NCBI RefSeq assembly: GCF_000281895.1
Contig: NZ_CM001558.1
Span: 2,422,556-2,486,555 of the forward strand
Reading direction: 5' to 3'
Origin: Pseudomonas fluorescens Q2-87
GTDB lineage: Bacteria; Pseudomonadota; Gammaproteobacteria; Pseudomonadales; Pseudomonadaceae
DNA: 64,000 nucleotides
The notes beneath the pieces were generated by a model, which saw only the letters and a list, made by a program, of their open reading frames with translations, had not been told where the DNA came from and did no database searches. Positions within the stretch are counted from its first letter, which is position 1. Every line of letters starts with the position of its first letter. Made by a program: the position numbers and the translations under genes. Positions 18,794-27,556 of the stretch are shown here, piece by piece.

Positions 18794-18829
18794 AAAAAAG
18801 CCCCGCATCGAGAGATGCGGGGCTTTTTT
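18794..18829. terminator. Rho-independent terminator after gdhB
   Basis: A-run plus GCCCCGCATC, loop GAGA, then GATGCGGGGC followed by TTTTTT, starting 13 nt after the gdhB stop. A perfect 10-bp GC-rich stem with extended A/T flanks; it would work in both directions. Confidence 0.95.
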
Positions 18830-18888
18830 CGTTTTTTTCTCGAAATTGACAGATAAAGCCGTTGCGGCATGCCTGTCGGTGGACCGCG

Positions 18889-19131
18889 CTAGGGTTTTGT
18901 CTTCGCGTCGGTCGAGACGACGCGATCATAACCGACAGGGTGTGACGCCTCGGTGGGCACCCATAGCCGTTCGCTTCGACATTTCAATTTCACGCCTTTG
19001 CGCGGTGCCATGACCCGGGTGGTCTCCAGGCACATTTCCTTGGTCGCGTAGGTTGGCTGCATCTTTCGTTCCTCCACGCAACCTTCGATACCACTGCAGA
19101 TAGTCATGACCACAATGTATACCGTCATCAT
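18889..19131 (-). CDS. Small cysteine-containing hypothetical protein
   Basis: 80 aa; the start is either of two adjacent ATGs (19131 or 19128), preceded by AGGA. The short hydrophobic N-terminus (MTVYIVVMTICSGIEGC) could be a weak signal or anchor. It is followed by a polar segment with further Cys (EMCLETTRV, LKCRSERLW). The spacing of Cys resembles small exported Pseudomonas proteins with disulfides, but I do not recognise the family with certainty. It converges on the gdhB terminator. The coding status is only moderately supported by length and amino-acid balance. Confidence 0.5.
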   Translation of the reverse strand: MMTVYIVVMTICSGIEGCVEERKMQPTYATKEMCLETTRVMAPRKGVKLKCRSERLWVPTEASHPVGYDRVVSTDAKTKP

Positions 19132-19429
19132 CCTGGTATTGCTCCCATCGAAACGATGCGATTGATGCGTCCTGCGTCAGCCTTCTCTGGCTTAAACGAG
19201 TAGCAATGACAGGCGGATGATGAGCCTGTATCCAAGCTCCCAGCAATGGCGTATTGATGCCTTCTGTCGGGAAAATGACGATATTTTCACAATTGTTATT
19301 TATGTCAAAAATGCCGCCAATATGTTGGCGAAAAAAAGATGTCGGGCGGGTTAAAGCTATGGGCAAAGCTGCCAGTTACGTGTCGATGGATGTCGCGAGC
19401 CGAGCCCACATCCGTCAGGCGCGACACGC
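19132..19429. other. Intergenic region, no gene seen
   Basis: About 300 nt between the small hypothetical gene and the 3' end of the MFS gene. The available frames on both strands are short and without family likeness. No strong hairpin was seen. Confidence 0.5.
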
Positions 19430-20668
19430 TTACCGTGGGCCTTTACCCGCATTCGGGGCTTCGCCCGAAGGTGCTGGAAAGCCATGATGCTTCGCGGACC
19501 ACACCACCACTAACGTCACCAGCAGAAGACCCACTAGCACAGGGGCGAATACCGCGACACCGCGGTGATCGAGCAGCAAGCCTCCGATGATCCCCCCACC
19601 GGCGATGGCCAGGTTCCAGGCCGTGACCAGCATCGATTGGGCTACATCTGCCGCCTCTCCCCCCGTCTTGGCAATTGCGGTTTGGAACAGTGTTCCCGCG
19701 CCGCCAAAAGCGATCCCCCAGGCGCCCGCCGCGATATAGACCGCAACCAGGCTATCGCTGAGCCCCCACAGCATCAGCGCCGCGATGGCGAACAGGCACG
19801 TGCCGGCGAGCGTCAATGGCCGAAGGTGCCGGTCAATCAGTACGCCGACGATCCAGATACCCACCAGTGACGCGACGCCGAAAACCAGCAATACGCGTTC
19901 TGTCCGGTCCGCCAGCCCGGCCGCGCCCAGGAACGGGGCGATATAGGTAAACAGAATGTTGTGCGCCAGCACGAACGAAAGCACCACGAGCAGTACGGGC
20001 CGAACGCCGGGCAGCGTGACGACATGACCCAAGCCAAAGCGCTTGTTCGCGGCTTGCCCAGGAAAATCAGGCACCTTGAGGCGCACCCAGACCATCAAGG
20101 CCACGGCGAATAGACTCATGATCGCGAAGCTCATGCGCCAACCGATCAGGTTGCCCAGCAAGGTGCCGGCAGGTACGCCCAGGGATAACGCCAGTGGCGC
20201 ACCGACCATGGCTATCGCAATGGCCCGGCCTTTCTGGTGCTCGGGCACCATGCGCGCGGCATAGCCTGCCAGCAAGGCCCAGAGCAGCCCGGCTGATACC
20301 CCGCCCAACAGCCGGGCGATGATCGTCAAGACGTAGCTGGTGGAAAGTGTGGTGACCGTGTTGGCGACGGCGAAACCGGCGATGGCGAGCAACAGAAGAG
20401 ACCGGCGCCGCACGCCCTGGGTCGCGGCCGTCAGTGGAATGGCCGCCAGCAGCGAGCCGATTGCGTAGACCGTCACCAGTTGGCCGGCCAGCGCTTCGGA
20501 AATGGCCAGGCCTTCACTGATTTGGGGCAGGAGGCCAGCGGGCAGCGCTTCGGTCAGGATCGTGACGAAGGCCGCCAAGGCCAGGGCAAACAGTGACCCG
20601 ATGGGCAGCGGCGCGGCTTCGACAGCTGCTTGCGCAGGTGCAGCGATATGGGGGTTTGCAATCGTCAT
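19430..20668 (-). CDS. MFS transporter (AraJ/sugar-efflux-like)
   Basis: 412 aa, ATG at 20668, twelve hydrophobic segments. Early motif FVTILTEALPAGLLPQISEGL and the segment ARLLGGVSAGLLWALLAGYAARM are typical of the DHA1 drug:H+ antiporter / AraJ-SotB branch that exports arabinose-like sugars or chloramphenicol-type compounds. It is an inner-membrane protein. It is divergent from a LysR gene across a 118-nt intergenic region, so that regulator probably controls it. Substrate unknown. Confidence 0.88.
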   Translation of the reverse strand: MTIANPHIAAPAQAAVEAAPLPIGSLFALALAAFVTILTEALPAGLLPQISEGLAISEALAGQLVTVYAIGSLLAAIPLTAATQGVRRRSLLLLAIAGFAVANTVTTLSTSYVLTIIARLLGGVSAGLLWALLAGYAARMVPEHQKGRAIAIAMVGAPLALSLGVPAGTLLGNLIGWRMSFAIMSLFAVALMVWVRLKVPDFPGQAANKRFGLGHVVTLPGVRPVLLVVLSFVLAHNILFTYIAPFLGAAGLADRTERVLLVFGVASLVGIWIVGVLIDRHLRPLTLAGTCLFAIAALMLWGLSDSLVAVYIAAGAWGIAFGGAGTLFQTAIAKTGGEAADVAQSMLVTAWNLAIAGGGIIGGLLLDHRGVAVFAPVLVGLLLVTLVVVWSAKHHGFPAPSGEAPNAGKGPR

Positions 20669-20786
20669 GTTTCACCTATCGATAGCGGGTTTCATACATG
20701 CCGACTACGGTAGGGGGCCGTCCACGACGGGACAAGAATGCTAGAGTGCCGAACACATCGGAAAAAATGTCCGTAATGGAGTGGCA

Positions 20787-21671
20787 ATGGAATCGCTGAG
20801 TGGCATTGAGTTTTTTGTCCGGGCCGCTGAAACCCGCAGCTTTTCAGAGGCCGGACGGGCGCTGGGCATTTCTTCCTCGGCGGTGGGCAAGAGCGTCGCC
20901 CGATTGGAGGCGCGGCTGGGGGTGCGTCTGTTTCATCGCAGCACGCGAAGCATCACGCTGACGGCCGAGGGCGCGCTTTTTCTTGAACGCTGTCGGCGCA
21001 TTCTCTGCGAAGTGGAGGCGGCCGAACTGGAACTGTCCGAGACCCGGAAGGCGCCCAGCGGTAAGTTGCGGGTGAGTCTGCCGCTCGTTGCAGATTTGGT
21101 GATGCCCACGTTGATAGCCTTCATGCGCCGCTATCCAAGCATTGAACTGGACCTGGATTTTTCCGATCGGCTGGTGGATATCATTGAGGAAGGCTTCGAT
21201 GCGGTCATTCGTACCGGAGAGCCGAACGATTCGCGGTTGATGTCCCGTCCATTGGGCCCGTTCAAGCTGGTGGTGGTGGGTTCACCCCGTTATTTTGCCG
21301 AACACGGTACGCCGCGGGTCCCCGCTGATCTGCTGCGCCATGCCTGCCTGCTGTATAAATTTCCCAGCACGGGCAGGTTGCAGGCCTGGCCGGTCAGGCA
21401 GGAAGGGGAGGCCGAACTCAACCTCCCGGCCACCCTGCTTTGCAATACCACCGAGGCGTTGTTGCATGGGGTGCGCGATGCCTTGGGAATTGCCTGCGTG
21501 CCGGACTTTACGGTGCGCGATGCGATCGCCGGGGGTGAGCTGGTCACCGTGCTGGACGACTTCAACCAGCATCAGAGTACGTTCCGTATGCTGTGGCCAT
21601 CCAGCAAACATCTGGCCCCGAAGCTGCGGGTGTTCATTGATTTCATGCATGCCGAGTTGTTCAAGCGTTGA
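20787..21671 (+). CDS. LysR-family transcriptional regulator
   Basis: 294 aa from the ATG at 20787, which has GGAG 5 nt upstream; an in-frame GTG lies 6 nt earlier and overlaps that ribosome site. The N-terminal winged HTH (FVRAAETRSFSEAGRALGISSSAVGKSVARLEARLGVRLF) is classical for the CrgA/DmlR-like subgroup, followed by the LysR substrate-binding domain (LRVSLPLVADLVMPTLIAF). It is transcribed divergently from the MFS efflux gene, which is its likely target. Confidence 0.93.
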   Translation: MESLSGIEFFVRAAETRSFSEAGRALGISSSAVGKSVARLEARLGVRLFHRSTRSITLTAEGALFLERCRRILCEVEAAELELSETRKAPSGKLRVSLPLVADLVMPTLIAFMRRYPSIELDLDFSDRLVDIIEEGFDAVIRTGEPNDSRLMSRPLGPFKLVVVGSPRYFAEHGTPRVPADLLRHACLLYKFPSTGRLQAWPVRQEGEAELNLPATLLCNTTEALLHGVRDALGIACVPDFTVRDAIAGGELVTVLDDFNQHQSTFRMLWPSSKHLAPKLRVFIDFMHAELFKR

Positions 21672-21783
21672 GCGAAGTGGCCTGGGCAGCTCAAGGCATT
21701 GCCCTTGCCCGGTGTGAACCTTCCGGCAACACAGCGCTCACTTGTTAAGTCGTCGCGTTTGATTTTGCCGATAAGGATTTCGC

Positions 21784-23523
21784 ATGCTGCCAACCTCTTC
21801 ATCGATTCCCTTGAGCCCTCCTGTCGAGCGCGAGTTCAGCGTGCGTGCGGTCAGCACGGGCATCGTGCTCGGTATCCTGCTGACACCCTCCAATGTATAC
21901 GCGGGGTTGAAGATCGGTTGGTCGTTCAACATGTCGATCATTGCCCTGCTGATCGGCTATGGCATCTGGCAGGGCCTGGCCCGGCGTTCAGCCGACGGGC
22001 TGCCCTGGACGCTGCACGAAAGCAACATCAACCAGACGGTGGCTTCTGCCGCTGCGTCGATCATTTCCGGTGGACTGGTCGCGCCCATTCCGGCCTACAC
22101 GTTGCTGACCGGCGAACAGTTGGATGTTATCCCGATGGTTGCCTGGGTCTTCTCGGTGAGCTTCCTGGGAATCTGGATTGCGTGGTACCTGCGCCCGTCG
22201 CTGCTCAACGACAAGGCGCTGAAATTTCCCGAAGGGATGGCGACCCTGGAAACCCTGCTGCACATCTACAACCATGGTCATGAGGCGGCGACGCGTTTGA
22301 AGGTGCTGCTCAGTGCCGCATTGCTGTCCGCAACGGTCAAGTGGGTGGACACCTTTTTCTGGGCCTTTCCACGTTGGTCGCCCAACAGCCACTTGGAGCG
22401 CCTGACCTTTACCGCTGACCCTTCGCTGCTGTTGGTGGGGTTCGGTGGGATCATCGGTATTCGGGTTGGCCTGACGCTGCTGCTTGGCGCCGTGCTGGCG
22501 TGGGGTGGGCTGGCGCCGTGGCTGCTGGAGCAGGGGCTGGTGCAATTGCCGCAAGGCAGCAGCGGCCCGCAGTTCGCTGCGTTGGTGGAATGGCTGCTGT
22601 GGCCCGGCGTCAGTCTGATGGTGTGTTCGACGCTGGCCTCCCTGGCGATTCGTCTGTGGGCCTTGCATGCGTCGACCAAGGCGGGCGGCGCGGCAATATG
22701 GACGCGGCCCAAGGCAGGGCCTGCCAGCGGTTTTCTGTTGGCGATTGTCTTGGTGGTCGGCCTGCAGACGCTATTGTTCGGTATCAGCCCGTGGATGGCA
22801 TTGCTGACCATTCCCCTGGCGATCTGCCTGGCGGCCGTGGCGGCGAGAGTGGTGGGCGCGACGGGTATCCCGCCCATCGGTGCCATCGGTCAATTGTCCC
22901 AACTGAGCTTCGGCATCGTTGCACCGGGGCAGGTGCCGATCAATTTGATGAGCGCCAACACTGCCGGAGGTTCAGCCGGCCAGTGCACGGATTTGATGAA
23001 TGATTTCAAGGTGGGCCGGGCGATTGGTGCGACGCCGCGCAAGCAGTTGTTCGCCCAGACGCTGGGGATTTTCGTCGGTAGCATTGTTGGCGTATTGGCC
23101 TATCTGGCGTTGATCCCCGATCCTCAAGCCATGCTGCTCTCCGAAGAGTGGCCGGCCCCGGCGGTCGCCACATGGAAAGCCGTGGCGCAAACCTTGACCC
23201 ATGGCCTGGATTCGTTGTCGGTGAGCATCCGCTGGGCGATTTTCGTCGGCGGTGCGGTCGGTTTGCTGCTGGGCGTTTTCGACAGCCTGTTGCCCGAGCG
23301 TCGCGCCCGTTATCTTCCCAGCACGGCGGCTTTGGGCCTGGCATTCGTCTTGCCCGCCTCGATATCACTGATGATGGCCCTCGGTGCGGTGCTCACGTGG
23401 GCTGTGAGCAGCCGCTGGCCGAGCCTTACTGAACGCTTTGCCATCACCGCTGCCGCCGGATTGATTGCCGGAGAGAGCATGACCGGCGTGGGGGCTTCGT
23501 TGTGGCAGATGATGGGCGGCTAG
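21784..23523 (+). CDS. OPT-family oligopeptide/metal-chelate transporter
   Basis: 579 aa, ATG at 21784 with AGGA 8 nt upstream. About 14-16 hydrophobic segments. The motifs FSVRAVSTGIVLGILLTPSNVYAGLKIGWSFNMS near the N-terminus and PINLMSANTAGGSAGQCTDLMNDFKVGR in the middle are hallmarks of bacterial OPT transporters, which import peptides or iron-siderophore-like chelates across the inner membrane. It is a single gene with no partner, between the LysR gene and the 3' end of the phl operon; nothing ties it to DAPG. Confidence 0.92.
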   Translation: MLPTSSSIPLSPPVEREFSVRAVSTGIVLGILLTPSNVYAGLKIGWSFNMSIIALLIGYGIWQGLARRSADGLPWTLHESNINQTVASAAASIISGGLVAPIPAYTLLTGEQLDVIPMVAWVFSVSFLGIWIAWYLRPSLLNDKALKFPEGMATLETLLHIYNHGHEAATRLKVLLSAALLSATVKWVDTFFWAFPRWSPNSHLERLTFTADPSLLLVGFGGIIGIRVGLTLLLGAVLAWGGLAPWLLEQGLVQLPQGSSGPQFAALVEWLLWPGVSLMVCSTLASLAIRLWALHASTKAGGAAIWTRPKAGPASGFLLAIVLVVGLQTLLFGISPWMALLTIPLAICLAAVAARVVGATGIPPIGAIGQLSQLSFGIVAPGQVPINLMSANTAGGSAGQCTDLMNDFKVGRAIGATPRKQLFAQTLGIFVGSIVGVLAYLALIPDPQAMLLSEEWPAPAVATWKAVAQTLTHGLDSLSVSIRWAIFVGGAVGLLLGVFDSLLPERRARYLPSTAALGLAFVLPASISLMMALGAVLTWAVSSRWPSLTERFAITAAAGLIAGESMTGVGASLWQMMGG

Positions 23524-23580
23524 CGGATTTGGCCGGATGATTATCCGTGTCTTCGTCGAAAACCTCCCAGCGCCAAGCCT

Positions 23581-24504
23581 CTAGAACTTTTTAGGCGCCG
23601 ACAGGGGATGTTCGCTGCACGGATTGTGCGAAGCGTGCGGCTTGGGCAGGGGAAGCAGCGACGCCAGTTCTTCCTCGACGATTTGATTGCTCATGGTCAA
23701 TTCCAATTCGGGGCAATCAATGCTGAGCCAATCGCCATGCTGCAGTGGCACCGGCGTAGTGCGGTGGCTCAAGCTATGGAAGACATAGTGAACCAGCCCA
23801 GGTTCGAGAAATTGCTCATGTTTCTCCAGGAAGCCTTGCGAATACCGACGCAGGCTTTGCCAGCGGTGCACGCTCATCCGATGGTGGCTCGCCGCCAGGG
23901 GCAGGCCGTCGCGTTCTATCTGGACGTTGATGGCCAAGTCAGCCTGTAACTCTCCCAGGATCAGGGCGGGGGCGATGGCGCAGGTCCGCAAACGCGCATG
24001 GGTGGAGGAAACGGCGTCACGGCTGTGCAGCACATGATCCTGGATATCGGTGCCCAACGTAAAACCAATGAAGCGCAGCGCGCCAAAATGGTCGACCCAG
24101 TAAAGGCAGACAATGCATGGCTCGCTGCTGATGCTTTGGGCGTGGTAAGGAATCTGCAACGGGTCCCCGTCAGTCTTGAGCAATCGACCGTTGCCTTTGT
24201 AATACCAGGCCTGTTCCGTCTTGGCGGTGCACAGTGTGATCTCGCTGACCTGAACAGCCAAGTTGTCATCGGGTTTGAGCGGCGGCCTGTATTTCGCGCC
24301 TGTGGGCGAGAGCGGATAGGGCGTCGATGGGAGGCTCCTGAGGTAGGATTCCCAATCCATGTTCAGGCGAGCGCAGTGGCTCAGGGCTTCATAAAGGTTT
24401 CCCTGCGGTGATCGTACTTCCAGGCTTTGCCCGGATTTGAAGTCGAATACACCCAGCCCGCGCAGCGGCTGCGGCGAGTCCAATAGCATTACGTAATGCG
24501 TCAT
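23581..24504 (-). CDS. FAH-fold (AraD1/GguC-like) protein at the end of the phl operon, altered metal site
   Basis: 307 aa from the ATG at 24504, which overlaps the phlE stop by one base (TGATG), with GGAGG 7 nt upstream. It is therefore translationally coupled to phlE and part of the DAPG operon. Residues 98-157 (AWYYKGNGRLLKTDGDPLQI, then GFTLGTDIQDH) align by eye with the AraD1/GguC branch of the fumarylacetoacetate hydrolase superfamily, whose consensus is FYKG...EPE...GFxLGNEFSDH. The second metal-binding Glu of EPE is Cys here (Glu128-Pro-Cys130), the N-E-F-S-D loop is altered to TDIQD, and the usual AHSK is THAR. The superfamily cleaves C-C bonds of diketones or dehydrates sugar acids. 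Some authors name a gene next to phlE phlI; I am not certain this is it. Confidence 0.75.
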   Translation of the reverse strand: MTHYVMLLDSPQPLRGLGVFDFKSGQSLEVRSPQGNLYEALSHCARLNMDWESYLRSLPSTPYPLSPTGAKYRPPLKPDDNLAVQVSEITLCTAKTEQAWYYKGNGRLLKTDGDPLQIPYHAQSISSEPCIVCLYWVDHFGALRFIGFTLGTDIQDHVLHSRDAVSSTHARLRTCAIAPALILGELQADLAINVQIERDGLPLAASHHRMSVHRWQSLRRYSQGFLEKHEQFLEPGLVHYVFHSLSHRTTPVPLQHGDWLSIDCPELELTMSNQIVEEELASLLPLPKPHASHNPCSEHPLSAPKKF

Positions 24505-25775
24505 CACTTATCCTCCAGCGTCAAGCGAGCGGGCAGGGGGCCGTAGTCCGCACGGTCATTGAAAACAGGGCTGGCTTCCTTGAGCCGCAGGGACAGCAAC
24601 CCGCCCATCAAACTACCAGCCAGTGCCAGAAACAGAATGGCGGTAAGCCCCCAGTTCACGGCGATGTACCCGGCGACCACGGGCGCAACGCCACCGCCCA
24701 GGATTTCTCCGCAACCCACCACCAGGCCCGTAGCGGTGGCCAGTAAACTGGGTGGCACTGATTCGCTGGTCAGTGGGCCGACGGTGATGCAGATCAGGCT
24801 GAAATTGATGAAAGATAAAAAGAACAGCTGGAGGAACAGTAGCCACGGTAACGGCGGGGAAATGATGAGCAAGCCGACCAGTAGTGTGCTGATCAGGAAG
24901 CAGATGGAAACGACAGGCTTGCGGCCCAGTTGGTCAGACAAACCGGGAATGACGAGCTGGCCGAAAAAACCACCCAGGCCGATCGCGGAGATGATCATGG
25001 CCATGGAGAAATTGCTCAGGTGCAAGACGTCTGTCAGGTAGCTGGGGAGCAGGGCGCACAGGACGAATTGGCACGTCAGTATGCATAGCATCAAGGCAAT
25101 GTTGAGGCGCACGTTGCCGCTGGACAGGGCTGTTCGCCATTGGCTGCCGGAGGGTTCTACGAGCGGCCTTGGATGGGGCGCCTGGCTCGGTTGGTAGGTT
25201 CGATACAGATACCAGGCCACCAGCAGGCCCGGCAACGAGATGATGGCGAACACGGCGCGCCACGATCCGAACATTTCAAACAATACGCCCGCCAGCAGCG
25301 GCCCCAGGCACAGGCCGATGATGGGAAACAGTGCCTGCTGGATGCCCAGGTTGAGCCCGCGTCGGCACGGCTGCGAAACTTCATCGGTGACAATGATGCT
25401 GACCGGGGTGAAGGCGCCTTCGCAGATCCCCATCAAGGCGCGCAGGAGCACCAGGCCCATAAGGCTTGAGATCAACGCAGATGCGCCGGCCAGGAGCGAT
25501 ACCAAGGTAATCGAAAGCACCAGCAGTTGCTTGGTGCCCAATCGCCTGATAGCAACGCCCATGAAGAGGGCCGAGCCTCCCCAGGCAAATGCCAGGATCG
25601 CCGATAACAGGCCCAGGTCCTGATAGTCCAGGGCCAGGTCATGCATGATCACCGGGAACAACGGCATGATAATGAATCGATCAAGTCCTACCAGCCCGAA
25701 GCTCAGCGACAAAAGAACGACCATGCGTCTTTCGTAGCCACCCCAAGGTCGAGTGGCAAGATACGTACTCTCCAT
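24504..25775 (-). CDS. phlE: PhlE, MFS transporter for DAPG export/resistance
   Basis: 423 aa, ATG at 25775, twelve membrane segments. The opening YERRMVVLLSLSFGLVGLDRF and the internal LGTKQLLVLSITLVSLLAGASA match the MFS protein encoded after phlD in every known phl cluster. PhlE is an inner-membrane efflux protein linked to tolerance of DAPG pathway products. It starts 124 nt beyond the phlD stop; that gap holds a perfect 16-bp palindrome and a weaker inverted repeat. It is coupled to the following FAH-like gene. Confidence 0.95.
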   Translation of the reverse strand: MESTYLATRPWGGYERRMVVLLSLSFGLVGLDRFIIMPLFPVIMHDLALDYQDLGLLSAILAFAWGGSALFMGVAIRRLGTKQLLVLSITLVSLLAGASALISSLMGLVLLRALMGICEGAFTPVSIIVTDEVSQPCRRGLNLGIQQALFPIIGLCLGPLLAGVLFEMFGSWRAVFAIISLPGLLVAWYLYRTYQPSQAPHPRPLVEPSGSQWRTALSSGNVRLNIALMLCILTCQFVLCALLPSYLTDVLHLSNFSMAMIISAIGLGGFFGQLVIPGLSDQLGRKPVVSICFLISTLLVGLLIISPPLPWLLFLQLFFLSFINFSLICITVGPLTSESVPPSLLATATGLVVGCGEILGGGVAPVVAGYIAVNWGLTAILFLALAGSLMGGLLSLRLKEASPVFNDRADYGPLPARLTLEDK

Positions 25776-25854
25776 GTTCTTCCCCTTCTTTCCTTAGCCC
25801 TTTCGACGTTTTCTCGAAACGGGTGAACGCTTGTGTTCGATACTCCTGTAGCCA

Positions 25855-25870
25855 GGGGCGGATCCGCCCC
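25855..25870. terminator. Palindrome between phlD and phlE (possible attenuator)
   Basis: GGGGCGGATCCGCCCC, a perfect 16-bp palindrome 30 nt downstream of the phlD stop, without a following T-run. A second inverted repeat (TTTCGA/TCGAAA) at 25801-25818 lies nearer the phlE start. These could reduce or process the transcript between the biosynthetic genes and the exporter. Confidence 0.5.
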
Positions 25871-25899
25871 CGGCTTGGTGCGTGCAATGTGTTGGTCTG

Positions 25900-26949
25900 T
25901 CAGGCCACCCACTTGCCCACGGCCATTTCAGCTGTGAAGCCAGGGCCGAAGGCTGCCAGCATGCCGGTCGCTCCATTGGCCGGCCCGCTGTCGAACTGGC
26001 GCTTGAGGACGTCGAAGACCACCACGCTGGCAATATTGCCGGCCTCGCTCAAGCTGTCGCGAGACTGCGCGACCCTGCCAGGTTCCAGATCGAGCTGCAG
26101 CACCAGCTCATCAAGAATTTTTCGTCCACCGGTGTGGAAGATGAAAAAGTCATTTTGAGCGCAATGTTGGTTGAAGGTCTCGAAGTTCAATTCCTCCATC
26201 ATCGGGGCCACGTCTTTAATGGAGTTCATGACGGCTTTGTCCAGGGTGAAGTGAAAGCCGCTGTCCTTGACGTCATATTTAATGTAGTGCTCGCTGTCAG
26301 GCAGGAAATAAGAGCCGGTTTTGGCGATCTTGAATCCCGGCGCCTTATCGTCGGCGCGCATTACGCAGGCCGAGACGGCATCGCCGAACAGCGCTGCGGA
26401 TATGAACGCGTGCAACTTGGTGTCCTGTGGTTGATAGCAGAGTGACGAGAACTCCAGCGAGACAATAAGGGCGTGGTTGTCTGGAGACAGGCTGGCAAAG
26501 TCGTTGGCTCGATTAATCGCCGCGGCGCCTGCCACGCATCCCAATTGAGCGATCGGCAATTGTACGGTCGACGTTCGCAGTCCCAAGTCATTGATCAGGT
26601 GGGCTGTCAGCGATGGCATCATGAACCCGGTGCAAGAGGTAACGGCGACCATCCGGATGTCGTCCGTGGTCAAGCCCGCGTTTTCAATGGCCTGGCGCGC
26701 GGCGATTGAAGACATGCGGCGAGCCTCTCGCTCATACACGATGCTGCGGTGGGTAAAGCCGGTATGCACCGCAAGTTCATCGATGGGCAAGACCAGATAC
26801 CGTTCATTGACTTGGGTGTTTTGAATCATCCGTTTAGCCAATGCCATGCGCGGATGATCGTCATGCAACTGTTCCAAGTGATCGATCATCTGTTGTTGGG
26901 TAATTTTGTAATGCGGGAAAAGCAAGCTGGGTTTGCAAAGAGTAGACAT
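25900..26949 (-). CDS. phlD: PhlD, type III polyketide synthase (phloroglucinol synthase)
   Basis: 349 aa from the ATG at 26949 ([15 protein letters not shown]), exactly the length of known PhlD. It condenses three malonyl-CoA into phloroglucinol, the DAPG core. The chalcone-synthase-type triad is intact: Cys138 in QLGCVAGAA, His272 in FHTGG and Asn305 in SEAGN. The C-terminal GFGPG-type loop ([11 protein letters not shown]) is present. A 156-nt gap with a small CCGGttggCCGG hairpin precedes it after phlB. The protein looks like the P. brassicacearum/F113-type PhlD, though strain assignment needs alignment. Cytoplasmic. Confidence 0.98.
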
Positions 26950-27105
26950 GACAAGTCCTCGGCTGAAAGCCAATAAAGAGTAGAAAACCACGTTTAAGGC
27001 AATGGCAAAGCAGGACTCTGAAAAGCAGAATCAAACAACGGGCCGGTTGGCCGGAAATAGCGACTGTTGTTATGGATGGCGCGGTATGCAGCAGTAACTT
27101 GTTTG

Positions 27106-27546
27106 TTATTTCGCCAATACGAATTTATAAGCGTATTGCCACGCCAGGTTGCTTTCCCGAACGTGCTTGCGAATAACCATTCGCACTGGTGCTCCAGTCA
27201 CGACTTGCCGGGGATCGACGACATCGACGATTTCCGAGGCGATCACCAAGCCATCGTCCAGGCGCACCATTGCCATGAAGCGCGGGACGGTTTCGCCATA
27301 TCCCATGGCCGCGAGAATGGGGTTTTCAGCATGGGCGCTGACCTGGATCGTGCCGGTGCGTGCGCAGCGATACGGTTCCACGTTCAATGAGTTGCATGCG
27401 CCGCAGACGGTGCGCCGTGGGAAGAAGATTTCTTCGCAATCCTGGCAGCGGCTGCCTTCGAGACGATATTTTCCGCCATGTTCGCGCCATTCGCGCAACA
27501 TGCTGGCGGTGGTCATGCGGTGTATTTGTTCTGGGTAAAGGGACAT
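27106..27546 (-). CDS. phlB: PhlB, OB-fold/zinc-ribbon subunit of the phloroglucinol acyltransferase
   Basis: 146 aa from the ATG at 27546, 10 nt after the phlC stop; the upstream open frame lies inside phlC. The DUF35 zinc ribbon Cys34-x2-Cys37...Cys48-x2-Cys51 ([18 protein letters not shown]) is complete and is followed by an OB fold ([22 protein letters not shown]). PhlB holds PhlA and PhlC together in the PhlACB complex that converts phloroglucinol to mono- and diacetylphloroglucinol. The complex resembles the archaeal thiolase/HMG-CoA synthase/DUF35 complex. Confidence 0.97.
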   Translation of the reverse strand: MSLYPEQIHRMTTASMLREWREHGGKYRLEGSRCQDCEEIFFPRRTVCGACNSLNVEPYRCARTGTIQVSAHAENPILAAMGYGETVPRFMAMVRLDDGLVIASEIVDVVDPRQVVTGAPVRMVIRKHVRESNLAWQYAYKFVLAK

Positions 27547-27556
27547 GGTCGGCTCC

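Noticed and set aside
15490..18870. Open frame of 1126 codons antisense to gdhB
   Set aside because: It mirrors the strongly conserved gdhB catalytic region. Its composition (His/Gln/Val/Ala-rich, no domain) is what the antisense frame of a GC-rich gene gives. No ribosome site or family likeness.
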